NCBI RefSeq assembly: GCF_007785775.2
Contig: NZ_VNIK02000004.1
Span: forward strand, 62,001-126,000
Reading direction: 5' to 3'
From: Flagellimonas hadalis
GTDB lineage: Bacteria > Bacteroidota > Bacteroidia > Flavobacteriales > Flavobacteriaceae
Length of the DNA: 64,000 nt
Shown here: positions 1 through 8,622 of the stretch, piece after piece
Layout of the letters: the number at the start of each line of letters is the position of its first letter
How positions within the stretch are numbered: position 1 is the stretch's first letter
Translations under genes and position numbers: made by a program
The notes under the pieces: model-generated
Databases searched by the model: none
The model's input: the letters and a program-made list of their open reading frames with translations, nothing else
Told to the model about the DNA's origin: nothing

Positions 1-1495
1 CAAATTTGAGATAGTTGTTCCGGGGCACAAAACCCACCTCCGAGGTGAAATCATCCGAAATATATTCCTGTTGTACCCGCCAGTTCCAGTTACGGCTGCT
101 ATATTCCAAATGGGCACCCTGGGCAATACCGCTATAGGTTTCATCGGGGCCGAACGATTTCAACATAAACACCTTTCCGTTGTATTTGTTGTCGGCAGAG
201 GCCAGATTGTATTCCAGACCTAAGTTTCGGTTGAATTTGGTGTATTGCGTCTGTAGGCTATCGGCCAAGGCATTATAGTCCAATGATTCCTTGTTCACGA
301 ACATCAACCCGATGTTGGAACGGGAAAATACCTTTTGTTGCAAGGAGAGCACGGCAAAATTCTGACTGGGGAGCCCCGTTTCGTCCAGTTTGTCGGTTTG
401 CATGTTCAAGGCGCCCAAACGGAGGTTGCGATTCAGGTTTCCACTGACCCTTGCCCCAGCGATGATGGGCACACCCAACCCGATCCTTCGCGAAAAGAAC
501 GGACGGATTTCATCATAACCAAAACTGGCAAAGAGGTCGGCATTTTCAAGGAAAAACTGCCGTCTTTCTGGAAAAAAGAGTTCAAAACGGGTCAAGTTGG
601 CCACTTGACGGTCGACTTCCACTTGGGAAAAATCAGGATTGATGGTCAGGTCGAGATTCAAGGAAGAGGTCAGCCCTAATTTGATGTCACCACCCACCTT
701 AAACTCGTTATCGTACGACAGATTTTCGATACTCGAATTGCCCACTGTGCCCAATACATAGGGAATAATGGAATAGTTGAGTCCCTGTTTGGGCGGTGGC
801 TTGTCCCAGACCATCGTGCCCGTGTAGGCCAGCGAAGCCGTTGGAAACTGTCGTGGTATGGGCGTCCAGCTCGATTTTTCGTTGGTGCTAAGGTCCAATC
901 GGGAAAAGTTTACGCCCCATTCGCTCACGTCCTTTTCATATCGTATTGATTTAAAGGGAATGGCCATTTCCACCACCCATTTGTCCTCATGGCTCTGCAC
1001 TTCCGATACCCATTTGCTGTCCCAGTTCAGGTCGATGCTGCCACCGTTGGACATGGTGCCGTCCCATTGTGCGCCGTAGGCATTGGCGCCAAAACTGAAC
1101 CCTGTGGTCTGGTTGTTGAACGGGTCCATGAACAGCAAAAAATTATCGTTGCCCCCAAAGGTGAAGTCCCTGCGGAGCGATTCCACCACATAGGTGTTTC
1201 CGGGCGTTTTGTAAAAGGTGGCCAAGAGGTAGAGCTGTCGGTCGTCGTAGGCCATTTTCACCTCGGAAGGCTGGGTGGCCTTGCGGTCGTCCATCGGCAA
1301 TACCATAAAAAAGTCCTGTGCGGCCTCTGCTTTTTGCCAAGTGGCCTCGTTGCCGATACCGTCAATGGTGAAGGTTTCGTCGGTTTGGTACAGATGGATT
1401 TTGAAATCGGCATTTTTCTTTTGCGCAAAGGTCAGCGCATAAAAAAACATAGCAAACGCTATGGAAACGGGAGTGGTTAGGCGGAGGTTATTCAT
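1..1495 (-). CDS. DUF5916 / family 9 carbohydrate-binding-like outer-membrane protein (3' end cut by window)
   Basis: Reading the minus strand from the ATG at 1495 gives an open frame to the window edge, about 498 residues. It starts with a signal peptide (hydrophobic stretch ending near ALTFAQ). The N-terminal 200 residues resemble the CBM9-like beta-sandwich found before DUF5916. Around residues 280-310 is the family hallmark, with FSQVEVDRQVANLTRFELF followed by FFPERRQFFLEN. Family members are predicted outer-membrane beta-barrels of unknown function, often annotated as hydrolases without proof. The remaining barrel strands lie outside the window. The family call is firm; the substrate is unknown. 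Confidence 0.85.
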   Translation of the reverse strand, partial: MNNLRLTTPVSIAFAMFFYALTFAQKKNADFKIHLYQTDETFTIDGIGNEATWQKAEAAQDFFMVLPMDDRKATQPSEVKMAYDDRQLYLLATFYKTPGNTYVVESLRRDFTFGGNDNFLLFMDPFNNQTTGFSFGANAYGAQWDGTMSNGGSIDLNWDSKWVSEVQSHEDKWVVEMAIPFKSIRYEKDVSEWGVNFSRLDLSTNEKSSWTPIPRQFPTASLAYTGTMVWDKPPPKQGLNYSIIPYVLGTVGNSSIENLSYDNEFKVGGDIKLGLTSSLNLDLTINPDFSQVEVDRQVANLTRFELFFPERRQFFLENADLFASFGYDEIRPFFSRRIGLGVPIIAGARVSGNLNRNLRLGALNMQTDKLDETGLPSQNFAVLSLQQKVFSRSNIGLMFVNKESLDYNALADSLQTQYTKFNRNLGLEYNLASADNKYNGKVFMLKSFGPDETYSGIAQGAHLEYSSRNWNWRVQQEYISDDFTSEVGFVPRNNYLKF

Positions 1496-1620
1496 GGTTT
1501 GTTCAGTGCCGTAAATGTAATGATTTACTTTGTTTTTTAACAATGAACCCCCATTTCCGCTTTCAAATTATGAAATAGCTATTTTTAGAATGAAAGATGT
1601 CTGTTTTACACTGACCCAGG

Positions 1621-3216
1621 TTACATTTTCCCCATATCCTCGAACAAGGCCCATTGATTGGGGTCCAATACCACGGAATCGGGACGGTCTTTGGCCTTGA
1701 TCTCAAAACTTTTGGAACGCTCGTCCAGTTGGATGGTTTCAATGATGGTTTGCCCATCTTTGACCAATCCGATTTCCAAAGGAAATTGGAACACATGGTG
1801 GTCCTGCATTTGCTCCAAATGCACAATGACCTTTCCTTTTTTGTATTCCCAGTTCCATTTGAGTTGTGGATGTCCTTTGATGAACAGCCACTGCTGGAAA
1901 AAGGCATCCAAGTCTTGCCCCGACACCTCTTCCATCACATGGCGGAAATCGTCGGTGAGGGCATTGCTGTTTTGGTAAGAGGCATAGTATTTTCGGATGC
2001 CTTCCCAAAAAGTGTCGTCACTCAACTTATGGCGGAGCATGTTCAACACCCATCCTCCTTTTTGGTAGGTGTTGGTGCTCAAGACCTTCATGGGGTCCTG
2101 GATGGTAAGGTCCACGATCGGGGATGGATTTTTGCGGTAATAATCAAAGATTTCTTTTTTGTCAGTGGCCAAATCCTCTTTTCTTCGCTCATCGCCATAC
2201 ACGCTTTCCAGATAAAGAATGCAGAAATAGGTGGCAAATCCTTCACTGAGCCATACATGGTTCCAACTTTTCTCAGTGGCGGAATTCCCGAACCATTGGT
2301 GGGCAATCTCATGGGCGATCAGGGGCTCCACGGTCTTGTTCCCTGTCACGGAATTCTCAAAATAGGCGATGGTGCCCGCATTTTCCAGTCCGCCCCACTG
2401 GGTCTTGGCCTGCATGTTGGCCAATTTGGCATACGAATAGGGCCCAATATGGTTGATAAAGTAGTCCAGCACGTTTGTGGCGACCGAATAATCGCCGAAA
2501 CCTTCCAAACGGTTTTGAGGGTACACCCAGGCGGAAACCTCAATATCGTGTACTTCACCAACGACCCTGAAGGCAAATTCGGTCACCCCGATGGTCATCA
2601 CCTTGGTGGCCACTGGAGCGGGTTCTTGGTAGATGGTAAGTTTGTAACCATTTTCCAGATGGCTCTCTTCCAGTTTTTTTCCTGTGGCTACCACATCGTA
2701 GTGATCGGGAGCGGTAATCCGGAACTCCACACTGGCTTTATCGTACGGATGGTCCACGGACGGAAGCCAGTGCCGCGCCAAATTGGGCCAGTTGTCCCCA
2801 AAAAAGGAACGATTTCCAAATTTGGTGCTCGAAATGACCAGACCACGCTCGGGAACGCCGTGGTATTTTATGGTATAGGCTTGGGTGTTGCCTTCGGAAG
2901 TGGTCGGAACAATGTTGATTTTGTTATCCGCATAGGAATAATTGGCGGGTGCGGTTCCTTCCAAAACCTCAGTGATTTCCATGCCAAATTCCCCCGATTT
3001 TTGAATGAGGTCCAAGGCAAAAGGAACTGCTGCGGATGTAAAGGAAACAGAGATCTCAGCCTCTCCTTTTATCTCGTTGTTTTCATCGTTCAGGCTGAGT
3101 CCGAAAACATAGTTTTGGATATCTACCTGTTCATTTTTGGGATATTGATCTTGGGCATTTCCTAAAAGAGAAACCAAGGCAAACGCCAGAAGGGAGGTCA
3201 AAATTTTTTGTTGCAT
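1621..3216 (-). CDS. Secreted M1 family metallopeptidase (aminopeptidase)
   Basis: Predicted zinc aminopeptidase of 531 aa. A signal peptide covers about residues 1-21 (ends GNAQ), so it should be periplasmic or exported. The exopeptidase motif GGLENAG is at 275-281. The zinc site is HEIAH at 302-306 with the third ligand Glu325 exactly 18 residues on, as in the gluzincin clan. The ATG at 3216 is preferred to a GTG one codon upstream. It is shorter than classic PepN (about 870 aa) and lacks the long C-terminal helical domain, as in many Bacteroidetes M1 proteins. A decayed copy of its promoter and signal peptide lies at 4229-4380. Confidence 0.93.
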   Translation of the reverse strand: MQQKILTSLLAFALVSLLGNAQDQYPKNEQVDIQNYVFGLSLNDENNEIKGEAEISVSFTSAAVPFALDLIQKSGEFGMEITEVLEGTAPANYSYADNKINIVPTTSEGNTQAYTIKYHGVPERGLVISSTKFGNRSFFGDNWPNLARHWLPSVDHPYDKASVEFRITAPDHYDVVATGKKLEESHLENGYKLTIYQEPAPVATKVMTIGVTEFAFRVVGEVHDIEVSAWVYPQNRLEGFGDYSVATNVLDYFINHIGPYSYAKLANMQAKTQWGGLENAGTIAYFENSVTGNKTVEPLIAHEIAHQWFGNSATEKSWNHVWLSEGFATYFCILYLESVYGDERRKEDLATDKKEIFDYYRKNPSPIVDLTIQDPMKVLSTNTYQKGGWVLNMLRHKLSDDTFWEGIRKYYASYQNSNALTDDFRHVMEEVSGQDLDAFFQQWLFIKGHPQLKWNWEYKKGKVIVHLEQMQDHHVFQFPLEIGLVKDGQTIIETIQLDERSKSFEIKAKDRPDSVVLDPNQWALFEDMGKM

Positions 3217-3317
3217 CACGAAACCACTTGAGTTGATGGTTCAAGATACAATTTTGGACAAGAGCTTTGGTGATTTTTTGTGGGGTTTACGTATTTACTC
3301 CATACGCATTATTTCCC

Positions 3318-4082
3318 CTAAACAGTTTTTTTACAAAGGTAGATCAGCTCTGTGGTATCAAACCCAAATTTAAACTGGTCTTCTTTCGAGAACGAATCCA
3401 CAAAATGATCTTCCGTTACTTCAAAACCGACCTTTTTCAATCGTTCTTTGTAATCTTTGCCATACCATCTTACATGGTCACGTCTTCCAAATGCCTTTAA
3501 CCTTGCTTTTGGAGAGGTTATGGAAAAATCTTCATAAGTCGTATCACGATTGTAATCAATGGGAACTTGGAATATGCCCATACCATTTGGTTTCATTACC
3601 CGGTACAATTCCGACATGGCCAGAGCGTCTTCCGGAATATGCTCCAACACATGGTTACACAGAATAAAATCAAAATGGTCGTTGGGGAATGGAATGTTGG
3701 TGATATCGGCCTTCCTTACTTTGGTCTTACCGCCGTAGTCGTAAATGTTTGGATGAAGATCACATGGGAAGTAATCAATCCCGGGCATTTCTGAAAAAAT
3801 ACCATAAAAAACTTTTTCAGGAGCAAAGTGTAGCAAACGCATTGGTTTGTTGATCAATTTTCTATCCTGAATATACTCCCAAACCAATCGGTGCCTTTCC
3901 AATGAACCGCAATTATGGCATTTTGCATTCTTCCTTTTCTTTTTGCCAAAGGGCCCAAATTCCCTGTATTCGGAATTGCAAATGGTGCAGTGGACAATGT
4001 TTCCTTTAAATATTCTTTCCTTGCTTTTTTTCCGGTATTCCCTATGTTTTTGTTTAATATAAGATTTAAGTAGGTTACTCAT
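3318..4082 (-). CDS. Class I SAM-dependent methyltransferase with N-terminal zinc-ribbon-like motif
   Basis: 254 aa. The N-terminus is basic and carries two CxxC pairs (Cys32/35 and Cys55/58), spaced like a zinc ribbon. A Rossmann methyltransferase of the Methyltransf_11 type follows: the SAM-binding strand is near residues 83-90 and HFDFILCNHVLEHIP at 136-150 is the typical post-strand-4 motif. The substrate is unknown. Similar proteins occur in polysaccharide and glycan loci, but no such locus is present here. It sits exactly between the M1 gene and the decayed copy of the M1 5' end, so it probably arrived or was trapped during a rearrangement. Confidence 0.82.
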   Translation of the reverse strand: MSNLLKSYIKQKHREYRKKSKERIFKGNIVHCTICNSEYREFGPFGKKKRKNAKCHNCGSLERHRLVWEYIQDRKLINKPMRLLHFAPEKVFYGIFSEMPGIDYFPCDLHPNIYDYGGKTKVRKADITNIPFPNDHFDFILCNHVLEHIPEDALAMSELYRVMKPNGMGIFQVPIDYNRDTTYEDFSITSPKARLKAFGRRDHVRWYGKDYKERLKKVGFEVTEDHFVDSFSKEDQFKFGFDTTELIYLCKKTV

Positions 4083-4228
4083 AATTTTTCAATGCATTGG
4101 TAAGATTTGAAAAACAAAGATGTGTTAAACCGACCAATGCGGATGCCACCAATTGATGGATACCCCTTTTGAGTTTATGGATGAGACTTTTGGGGGGCTT
4201 TTCGTCAAATTCAAGGGAACGATTTACA

Positions 4229-4380
4229 AGTTTTGGGATATAGATCTTGGGCGTTTGCGATAAAGCAAACCACGACAAAAGCCAGAAGGGAAGTCAGGAT
4301 TCTTTGTTGTATAACGAAACCACTAGAATTGATGGTTCAAGATACAATTTTGGGTAAGAGCTTTGGTGATTTTTTGTAGG
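4229..4380 (-). pseudogene. Decayed duplicate of the M1 peptidase 5' end (promoter plus signal peptide)
   Basis: The sequence closely matches the 5' region of the M1 gene (about 3140-3290) in the same orientation. Read on the minus strand from 4312 it gives ATA (mutated start), then QQRILTSLLAF, VVVCFIANAQ and DLYPK. The M1 gene has QQKILTSLLAF, ALVSLLGNAQ and DQYPK: 18 of 26 residues identical. Similarity ends just after this point, and a stop follows a few codons on. The upstream noncoding match (GATGGTTCAAGATACAATTT and beyond) is even better, and it ends near 4380. No other part of the second M1 copy is left. Confidence 0.8.
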
Positions 4381-4475
4381 GAACTGAAAGAGGAGGGGTT
4401 TGACAATGTCACTTATCGGTATCGTTGGACTTATTGTCGTTTTGGTTATAAATGTTCCGTAATTGCGGTTACATT

Positions 4476-4489
4476 GTTAGCTACAGGGC
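4476..4489. repeat. Left arm of the inverted repeat bounding the 4477-5229 gene
   Basis: GTTAGCTACAGGGC, matching the reverse complement of 5232-5245 at 13 of 14 positions. The arm overlaps the stop codon, so it encodes the last residues (KPCS) of the gene on the minus strand. Confidence 0.7.
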
Positions 4490-5229
4490 TTTCTTTTTCC
4501 ACCCATTGCATATCCAGTTTCTTGTCTTGGCCCATATTCAATTCTTACTATTTTACAACAATTTACCTCGATAACATATTGGAAGTCTTCTAACATCGCT
4601 CCTCGATTTCCATAGCAATCTTCAAATTCAAATTCGCCTGGTAGTGCTTTTTGTAATTCCGATAATTCATCTCCAACTTTGAATTTTTGGATGGTATTTT
4701 TTAATATATCGTGTCTTACATATTGAGGAACAGTATTGTATGCAATTGAAGGTAGTAATTTTGGGAAAGCATATAAATAAAGGAATAGAAACAGAATCGG
4801 CAAAGTCAGAATTGGAATCAGATGAATTTGTTTTAATTCATTCCGTTTTCTGTTCCAAATCAGATGAAAAGTCAGACCGAAAATTAGTCCACAAATAAAC
4901 GCATCTAAAAAAACGCCCAAAAAGTTGTTTGAAATCAAAAACCCCCAGCCAATCAGAATTGTAAAACCTATTACCGCATAAAGTCCAGATAATAATGTAA
5001 AGTTTAGAACTCCGATTTTTTCAGAAAGATTGATAATTCTTTTACTTGGTATTAGGATAAACAGTCCGTAATATATTAGAAGAAAAAAGGACGACCAAAA
5101 TATCACAACTCCAGTATCTCCTCCAGAAGCACTTTCGTGTCGCAAATTCGACCAAACAATGTGTGTTATTATTTGTCCAATCCAACCCAAGACGAGTGCT
5201 AAAAATGATATTTTCTTAAAGTTTTTCAT
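4477..5229 (-). CDS. AT-rich polytopic membrane protein of unknown function
   Basis: 250 aa. Hydrophobic segments near residues 7-25, 42-60, 76-95, 101-122 and 139-158 suggest four to five membrane helices. A soluble tail of about 75 residues follows, containing EDCYGNRGAMLEDFQYVIEV. I do not recognise a family. Base composition is much richer in A/T than the neighbouring peptidase and arginine genes, suggesting horizontal origin. A 14-bp inverted repeat hugs both ends of the frame (4476-4489 and 5232-5245). The upstream flank shares a perfect 22-bp block with the AbiC-like gene at 21651. Both points suggest a mobile single-gene cassette. Confidence 0.6.
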   Translation of the reverse strand: MKNFKKISFLALVLGWIGQIITHIVWSNLRHESASGGDTGVVIFWSSFFLLIYYGLFILIPSKRIINLSEKIGVLNFTLLSGLYAVIGFTILIGWGFLISNNFLGVFLDAFICGLIFGLTFHLIWNRKRNELKQIHLIPILTLPILFLFLYLYAFPKLLPSIAYNTVPQYVRHDILKNTIQKFKVGDELSELQKALPGEFEFEDCYGNRGAMLEDFQYVIEVNCCKIVRIEYGPRQETGYAMGGKRKPCS

Positions 5230-5231
5230 TG

Positions 5232-5245
5232 GCCTTGTAGCTAAC
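5232..5245. repeat. Right arm of the inverted repeat bounding the 4477-5229 gene
   Basis: GCCTTGTAGCTAAC, two bases upstream of the start codon of the minus-strand gene. It pairs with 4476-4489 with one mismatch, so the transcript of the whole unit could fold with its ends paired. Confidence 0.7.
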
Positions 5246-5266
5246 GTTATTAGATATGAATCGTTA

Positions 5267-5288
5267 TTAATGATTTATATCGACCGAT
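5267..5288. repeat. 22-bp block shared with the upstream region of the AbiC-like gene (copy 1)
   Basis: Bases 5267-5288 are identical to the reverse complement of 21578-21599. A flanking match (AGATATGAATC) occurs about 5 bp away in both copies. Relative to each downstream gene the block has the same orientation and a similar distance (about 40-70 bp from the start codon). It could be a promoter or a recombination end. Confidence 0.75.
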
Positions 5289-5315
5289 AGCTTAGGTAAG
5301 TAAAGCTAATACTTT

Positions 5316-6602
5316 TTAAAAACCCAGCGCCTTCTCCATTTTCACCCGGATCTCCTCCAAGCACAGATTGCCCAAACTGCCCTCATGGGTATGCTCAATG
5401 TCCTTTTTGGGCTTGAAGTTGCCATTTTCAATGGCCTTGCCCATGGTCTTATAAGCATCCCGGAAAGGCATTCCACTTTTAACGAGTTCGTTCAAGGTGT
5501 CCACGCTAAAAAGGTAATCGTATTTCGGGTCGTCCAAAATCTTGGGATTCACCTTGATTTCCTTCAAACTAAAGGTCATCAGTTCCAAACAGGCCTGCAT
5601 GTCCTGCAAGGCTGGTACGATTACTTCCTTCACCAATTGCAAATCGCGATGGTAGCCGCTGGGCAAATTGTTGGTAATCAAGGTCAGTTGGTTGGGCACG
5701 GCTTGGATCCTGTTGCACTTCGCACGGATCAACTCAAACACATCGGGATTCTTTTTGTGCGGCATGATGCTACTGCCCGTGGTGAGTTCGTTGGGAAAGG
5801 AAATAAAATCAAAGTTCTGGCTCATGTAGAGGCAGATATCCATCGCCATTTTGGATAGGGTAGCGGCCACGCTGGAAATGCCAAAAGCAGCGGCTTTTTC
5901 CACTTTTCCACGACCCATTTGGGCGGCCACCACGTTGTATTTTAAGGTTTCAAAGCCCATTTCGGCAGTGGTGAACGTTCGGTCTATTGGGAAGGAACTT
6001 CCATACCCAGCGGCACTTCCCAACGGGTTTTGGTCCGCAATCTTATGGGCGGCCTGTACAAAGTACAGATCATCGATCAAGCTTTCGGCATAGGCAGAAA
6101 ACCAAAGTCCAAAAGAGGAGGGCATCGCAATCTGAAGGTGGGTGTAGCCTGGCAACAACACTTTTTGATGCTTTTCGGCCAAATCCATCAACAGGTCGAA
6201 CAGGGATTTCACCTGCTCCCTGATTTCGGAAAGTTCTTCTTTCAGGTACAATTGCATGGCCACCAAAACTTGGTCGTTCCTGGATCGGGCCGAATGGATT
6301 TTTTTGCCGGTATCGCCCAATTTTTCGGTCAGGATGAATTCGATTTTGGAATGCATGTCCTCAAAATCGTTCTCAATGGTGAAATTACCCTTTTCGATAT
6401 CCTTGCCGATTTCACCCAACGCCTTTACCAAATCCTTGGCTTCTTCCTCGGTGATCAACCCAACCTTGCCCAGCATTTTGGCATGTGATGTGGAGGCGAT
6501 CACATCGTATTTGGCGAGTACCAAATCTAGTTCGCGGTCATTGCCCACGGTAAAATGGTCTATTTTTTTATCGGTGCTAAAACCTTTGTCCCAGAGTTTC
6601 AT
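5316..6602 (-). CDS. argH: Argininosuccinate lyase
   Basis: 428 aa; splits argininosuccinate into arginine and fumarate, the last step of arginine synthesis. The start at 6602 (MKLWDKGF) matches the usual family N-terminus; an upstream non-ATG extension of 11 residues is rejected. Family motifs: SARSRNDQ at 104-111, GYTHLQ at 152-157, and the fumarase/lyase signature with catalytic serine loop SSIMPHKKNPD at 277-287. It is the last gene of the minus-strand arginine operon, about 70 bp after argE. Confidence 0.97.
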   Translation of the reverse strand: MKLWDKGFSTDKKIDHFTVGNDRELDLVLAKYDVIASTSHAKMLGKVGLITEEEAKDLVKALGEIGKDIEKGNFTIENDFEDMHSKIEFILTEKLGDTGKKIHSARSRNDQVLVAMQLYLKEELSEIREQVKSLFDLLMDLAEKHQKVLLPGYTHLQIAMPSSFGLWFSAYAESLIDDLYFVQAAHKIADQNPLGSAAGYGSSFPIDRTFTTAEMGFETLKYNVVAAQMGRGKVEKAAAFGISSVAATLSKMAMDICLYMSQNFDFISFPNELTTGSSIMPHKKNPDVFELIRAKCNRIQAVPNQLTLITNNLPSGYHRDLQLVKEVIVPALQDMQACLELMTFSLKEIKVNPKILDDPKYDYLFSVDTLNELVKSGMPFRDAYKTMGKAIENGNFKPKKDIEHTHEGSLGNLCLEEIRVKMEKALGF

Positions 6603-6672
6603 AGTGAATAATTCAAGTTCAATTGTCAAGTTCAAGCACAGTTTTTTTGTGTTTGAAGCTTATACTTGTGTT

Positions 6673-7746
6673 TTATTTTTTTAGAAAACCTTCTAATATT
6701 TTTATATATAAAGCGATTCCTTCCTCAATCTCATCCACAAAAATAAATTCGTTGGCGGAGTGGGAGCGGGTACTATCGCCAGGTCCCAGTTTTACCGATT
6801 GGCAGGTCAATGCCGCTTGATCGGACAAGGTAGGGGAACCATAGGTTTTTCTGCCCAAGGCCAGACCACTTTTTACCAAGTCGTGATTAGGGTCAATGCA
6901 GGACGAATTCAATCGCAATGATCGAGGCGTCATTTTGCAGGGCGCTTCCCGTTGCAGCATGTCTGCAATTTCTAGGTTGGTATAGCAGTCGTTCACCCGA
7001 ACATCCACCACCAAATCCACTTGTGCAGGCACCACGTTATGTTGTTTTCCGCCATTGATCTGGGTCACGGTGAGTTTTACTTCGCCCAGTGCCTCTGAAA
7101 CCTTCGGAAAAGAATAGTCCTTGAACCACTTCAAGACTTCGATGGTGTTGTAAATGGCATTGTTGTCGTTGGGATGTGCGGCATGCGAAGGAGTGCCTTC
7201 CACCACGGCATCAAAAACGACGAGGCCTTTTTCGGCAATGGCAAGATCCATCAAAGTGGGTTCGCCCACCACGGCCACATCAATTTTTGGGAGGATGGGC
7301 AGCAAAGCACGGATACTTTTCTCCCCGGCATCCTCTTCTTCCGCAGTGGCGGCCATGATGATATTGTGGCTCAATCCTTCCTTGTCATAAAAATGGACAA
7401 AGGTGGCGAGCAGGGAAACCAGACATCCACCTGCATCGTTGCTGCCCAAACCATACAACTTACCATCTTCAACATGCGGATGGAAAGGATCTTTGGTATA
7501 AGCAGTGTTCGGTTTTACGGTATCGTGGTGCGAGTTGAGCAAGAGTGTGGGTTTGCTTTCATCAAAATACTTGTTGAAAGCGTAGATGTTGTGGTATTGA
7601 CGATGGGTCTTTACACCAAAACCTTGCAAAAATGCTTCGATGGCATCCCCTGTTTTGTCCTCTTCCCCTGAAAAGGAAGGAATGGAAATGAGCTCCTTGA
7701 GTAACGCAATGGCCTTTTCGGTCAATATTTCTTGGGTCAATTTCAT
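6673..7746 (-). CDS. argE: N-acetyl/N-succinylornithine or -citrulline deacylase (M20 family, ArgE-like)
   Basis: 357 aa M20 metallopeptidase fold. Metal-binding and catalytic positions are visible: HHDT at 73-76, GSNDAGG at 101-107, AEEE at 135-138, and the dimerisation region with SHAAHPND. Because argF' in this operon acts on an acylated ornithine, this enzyme most likely deacylates acylcitrulline, as in Xanthomonas and Bacteroides. Its ATG overlaps the argB stop (ATGA), so the two are translationally coupled. Substrate (acetyl or succinyl) cannot be read from sequence alone. Confidence 0.92.
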   Translation of the reverse strand: MKLTQEILTEKAIALLKELISIPSFSGEEDKTGDAIEAFLQGFGVKTHRQYHNIYAFNKYFDESKPTLLLNSHHDTVKPNTAYTKDPFHPHVEDGKLYGLGSNDAGGCLVSLLATFVHFYDKEGLSHNIIMAATAEEEDAGEKSIRALLPILPKIDVAVVGEPTLMDLAIAEKGLVVFDAVVEGTPSHAAHPNDNNAIYNTIEVLKWFKDYSFPKVSEALGEVKLTVTQINGGKQHNVVPAQVDLVVDVRVNDCYTNLEIADMLQREAPCKMTPRSLRLNSSCIDPNHDLVKSGLALGRKTYGSPTLSDQAALTCQSVKLGPGDSTRSHSANEFIFVDEIEEGIALYIKILEGFLKK

Positions 7747-8522
7747 AAAGTCAATGTTGTGTATTCAGGGTTTCCGACTTCGAGCATGCCACTGTTCCCC
7801 ACGCACACTTTGGAAACGTTGTTCTTCAAGGCATGAAAACAATTGTGCATTTTGGGGAGCATTCCATCGGAAATGATGCCATAGGCCAAAAGTTCATCGT
7901 AGCCTTTGGAATCGATATGGGGAATCACCGAGTTTTCATCTTCCACATCCTGGAGAACACCTTTCTTTTCAAAACAATAGTAGAGGGTGGTGTCGAACTG
8001 GTCGGACATGGCAATGGCAAGTTCGGCGGCAATGGTATCGGCATTGGTGTTCAGCAATTGTCCTTGGCCATCGTGCGTGAGGGCACAAAAAATAGGGGTG
8101 AACCCTGCTTGTAGCAGTTTGAAGATGCCATAGGCATTGACGGAGTCCACATCGCCCACGAGTCCAAAATCCACTTTTAGAACAGGTCGTTTGTGGGCCC
8201 TGATGGCGTTGGCATCCGCACCGCTCATCCCGATGGCATCAGTACCCAAGGCCTGGAGTTTGGCCACGATTTTTTTGCTGACAAGCCCTCCATAGATCAT
8301 GATGGCAATGTCCAAGGTATCGGCATCAGTGATTCGTCTCCCGTTGACCATTTTGGATTCAATGCCCAACTTTTCACTCATTTCGGTGGTTTTGTTGCCA
8401 CCGCCATGGACCAAGATCTTGTTTCCGTGCATTTTGGAAAACAGGTCCAGGACATGTTCAAATCCCTTGGAATCCTCAATCAGGTTGCCGCCTATTTTTA
8501 CTACGGATAACTTTTGTTTCAT
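7743..8522 (-). CDS. argB: N-acetylglutamate (or N-succinylglutamate) kinase
   Basis: 259 aa amino acid kinase. Phosphate-binding motifs are VVKIGGNLI near the N-terminus and VHGGGNKT near residues 38-45; the substrate-binding stretch NGRRITD follows at about 60-66. It phosphorylates acylglutamate, step two of the pathway. It lies 100 bp after argF' and overlaps argE by 4 bp. Bacteroidetes homologues may act on the succinylated substrate. Confidence 0.95.
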   Translation of the reverse strand: MKQKLSVVKIGGNLIEDSKGFEHVLDLFSKMHGNKILVHGGGNKTTEMSEKLGIESKMVNGRRITDADTLDIAIMIYGGLVSKKIVAKLQALGTDAIGMSGADANAIRAHKRPVLKVDFGLVGDVDSVNAYGIFKLLQAGFTPIFCALTHDGQGQLLNTNADTIAAELAIAMSDQFDTTLYYCFEKKGVLQDVEDENSVIPHIDSKGYDELLAYGIISDGMLPKMHNCFHALKNNVSKVCVGNSGMLEVGNPEYTTLTL

Positions 8523-8622
8523 TTGTTTATTTCTATTTTATAATGTGTCCTTCCCGTCAATATTGGCCACTGGGAGTGATTCACATATAAGGTTTGGTCG
8601 GTTTGGATCAATTATAATCAAT

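Noticed and set aside
1654..3165. Long plus-strand open frame of 503 codons opposite the M1 peptidase
   Set aside because: It is the antisense shadow of a gene with complete zinc motifs; its own translation shows no domain or signal.
4075..4278. 67-codon minus-strand frame ending on the methyltransferase start
   Set aside because: It needs a TTG start inside the decayed M1 copy, in another frame than the old signal peptide. The stop/start overlap with the methyltransferase is suggestive, but no family is visible.
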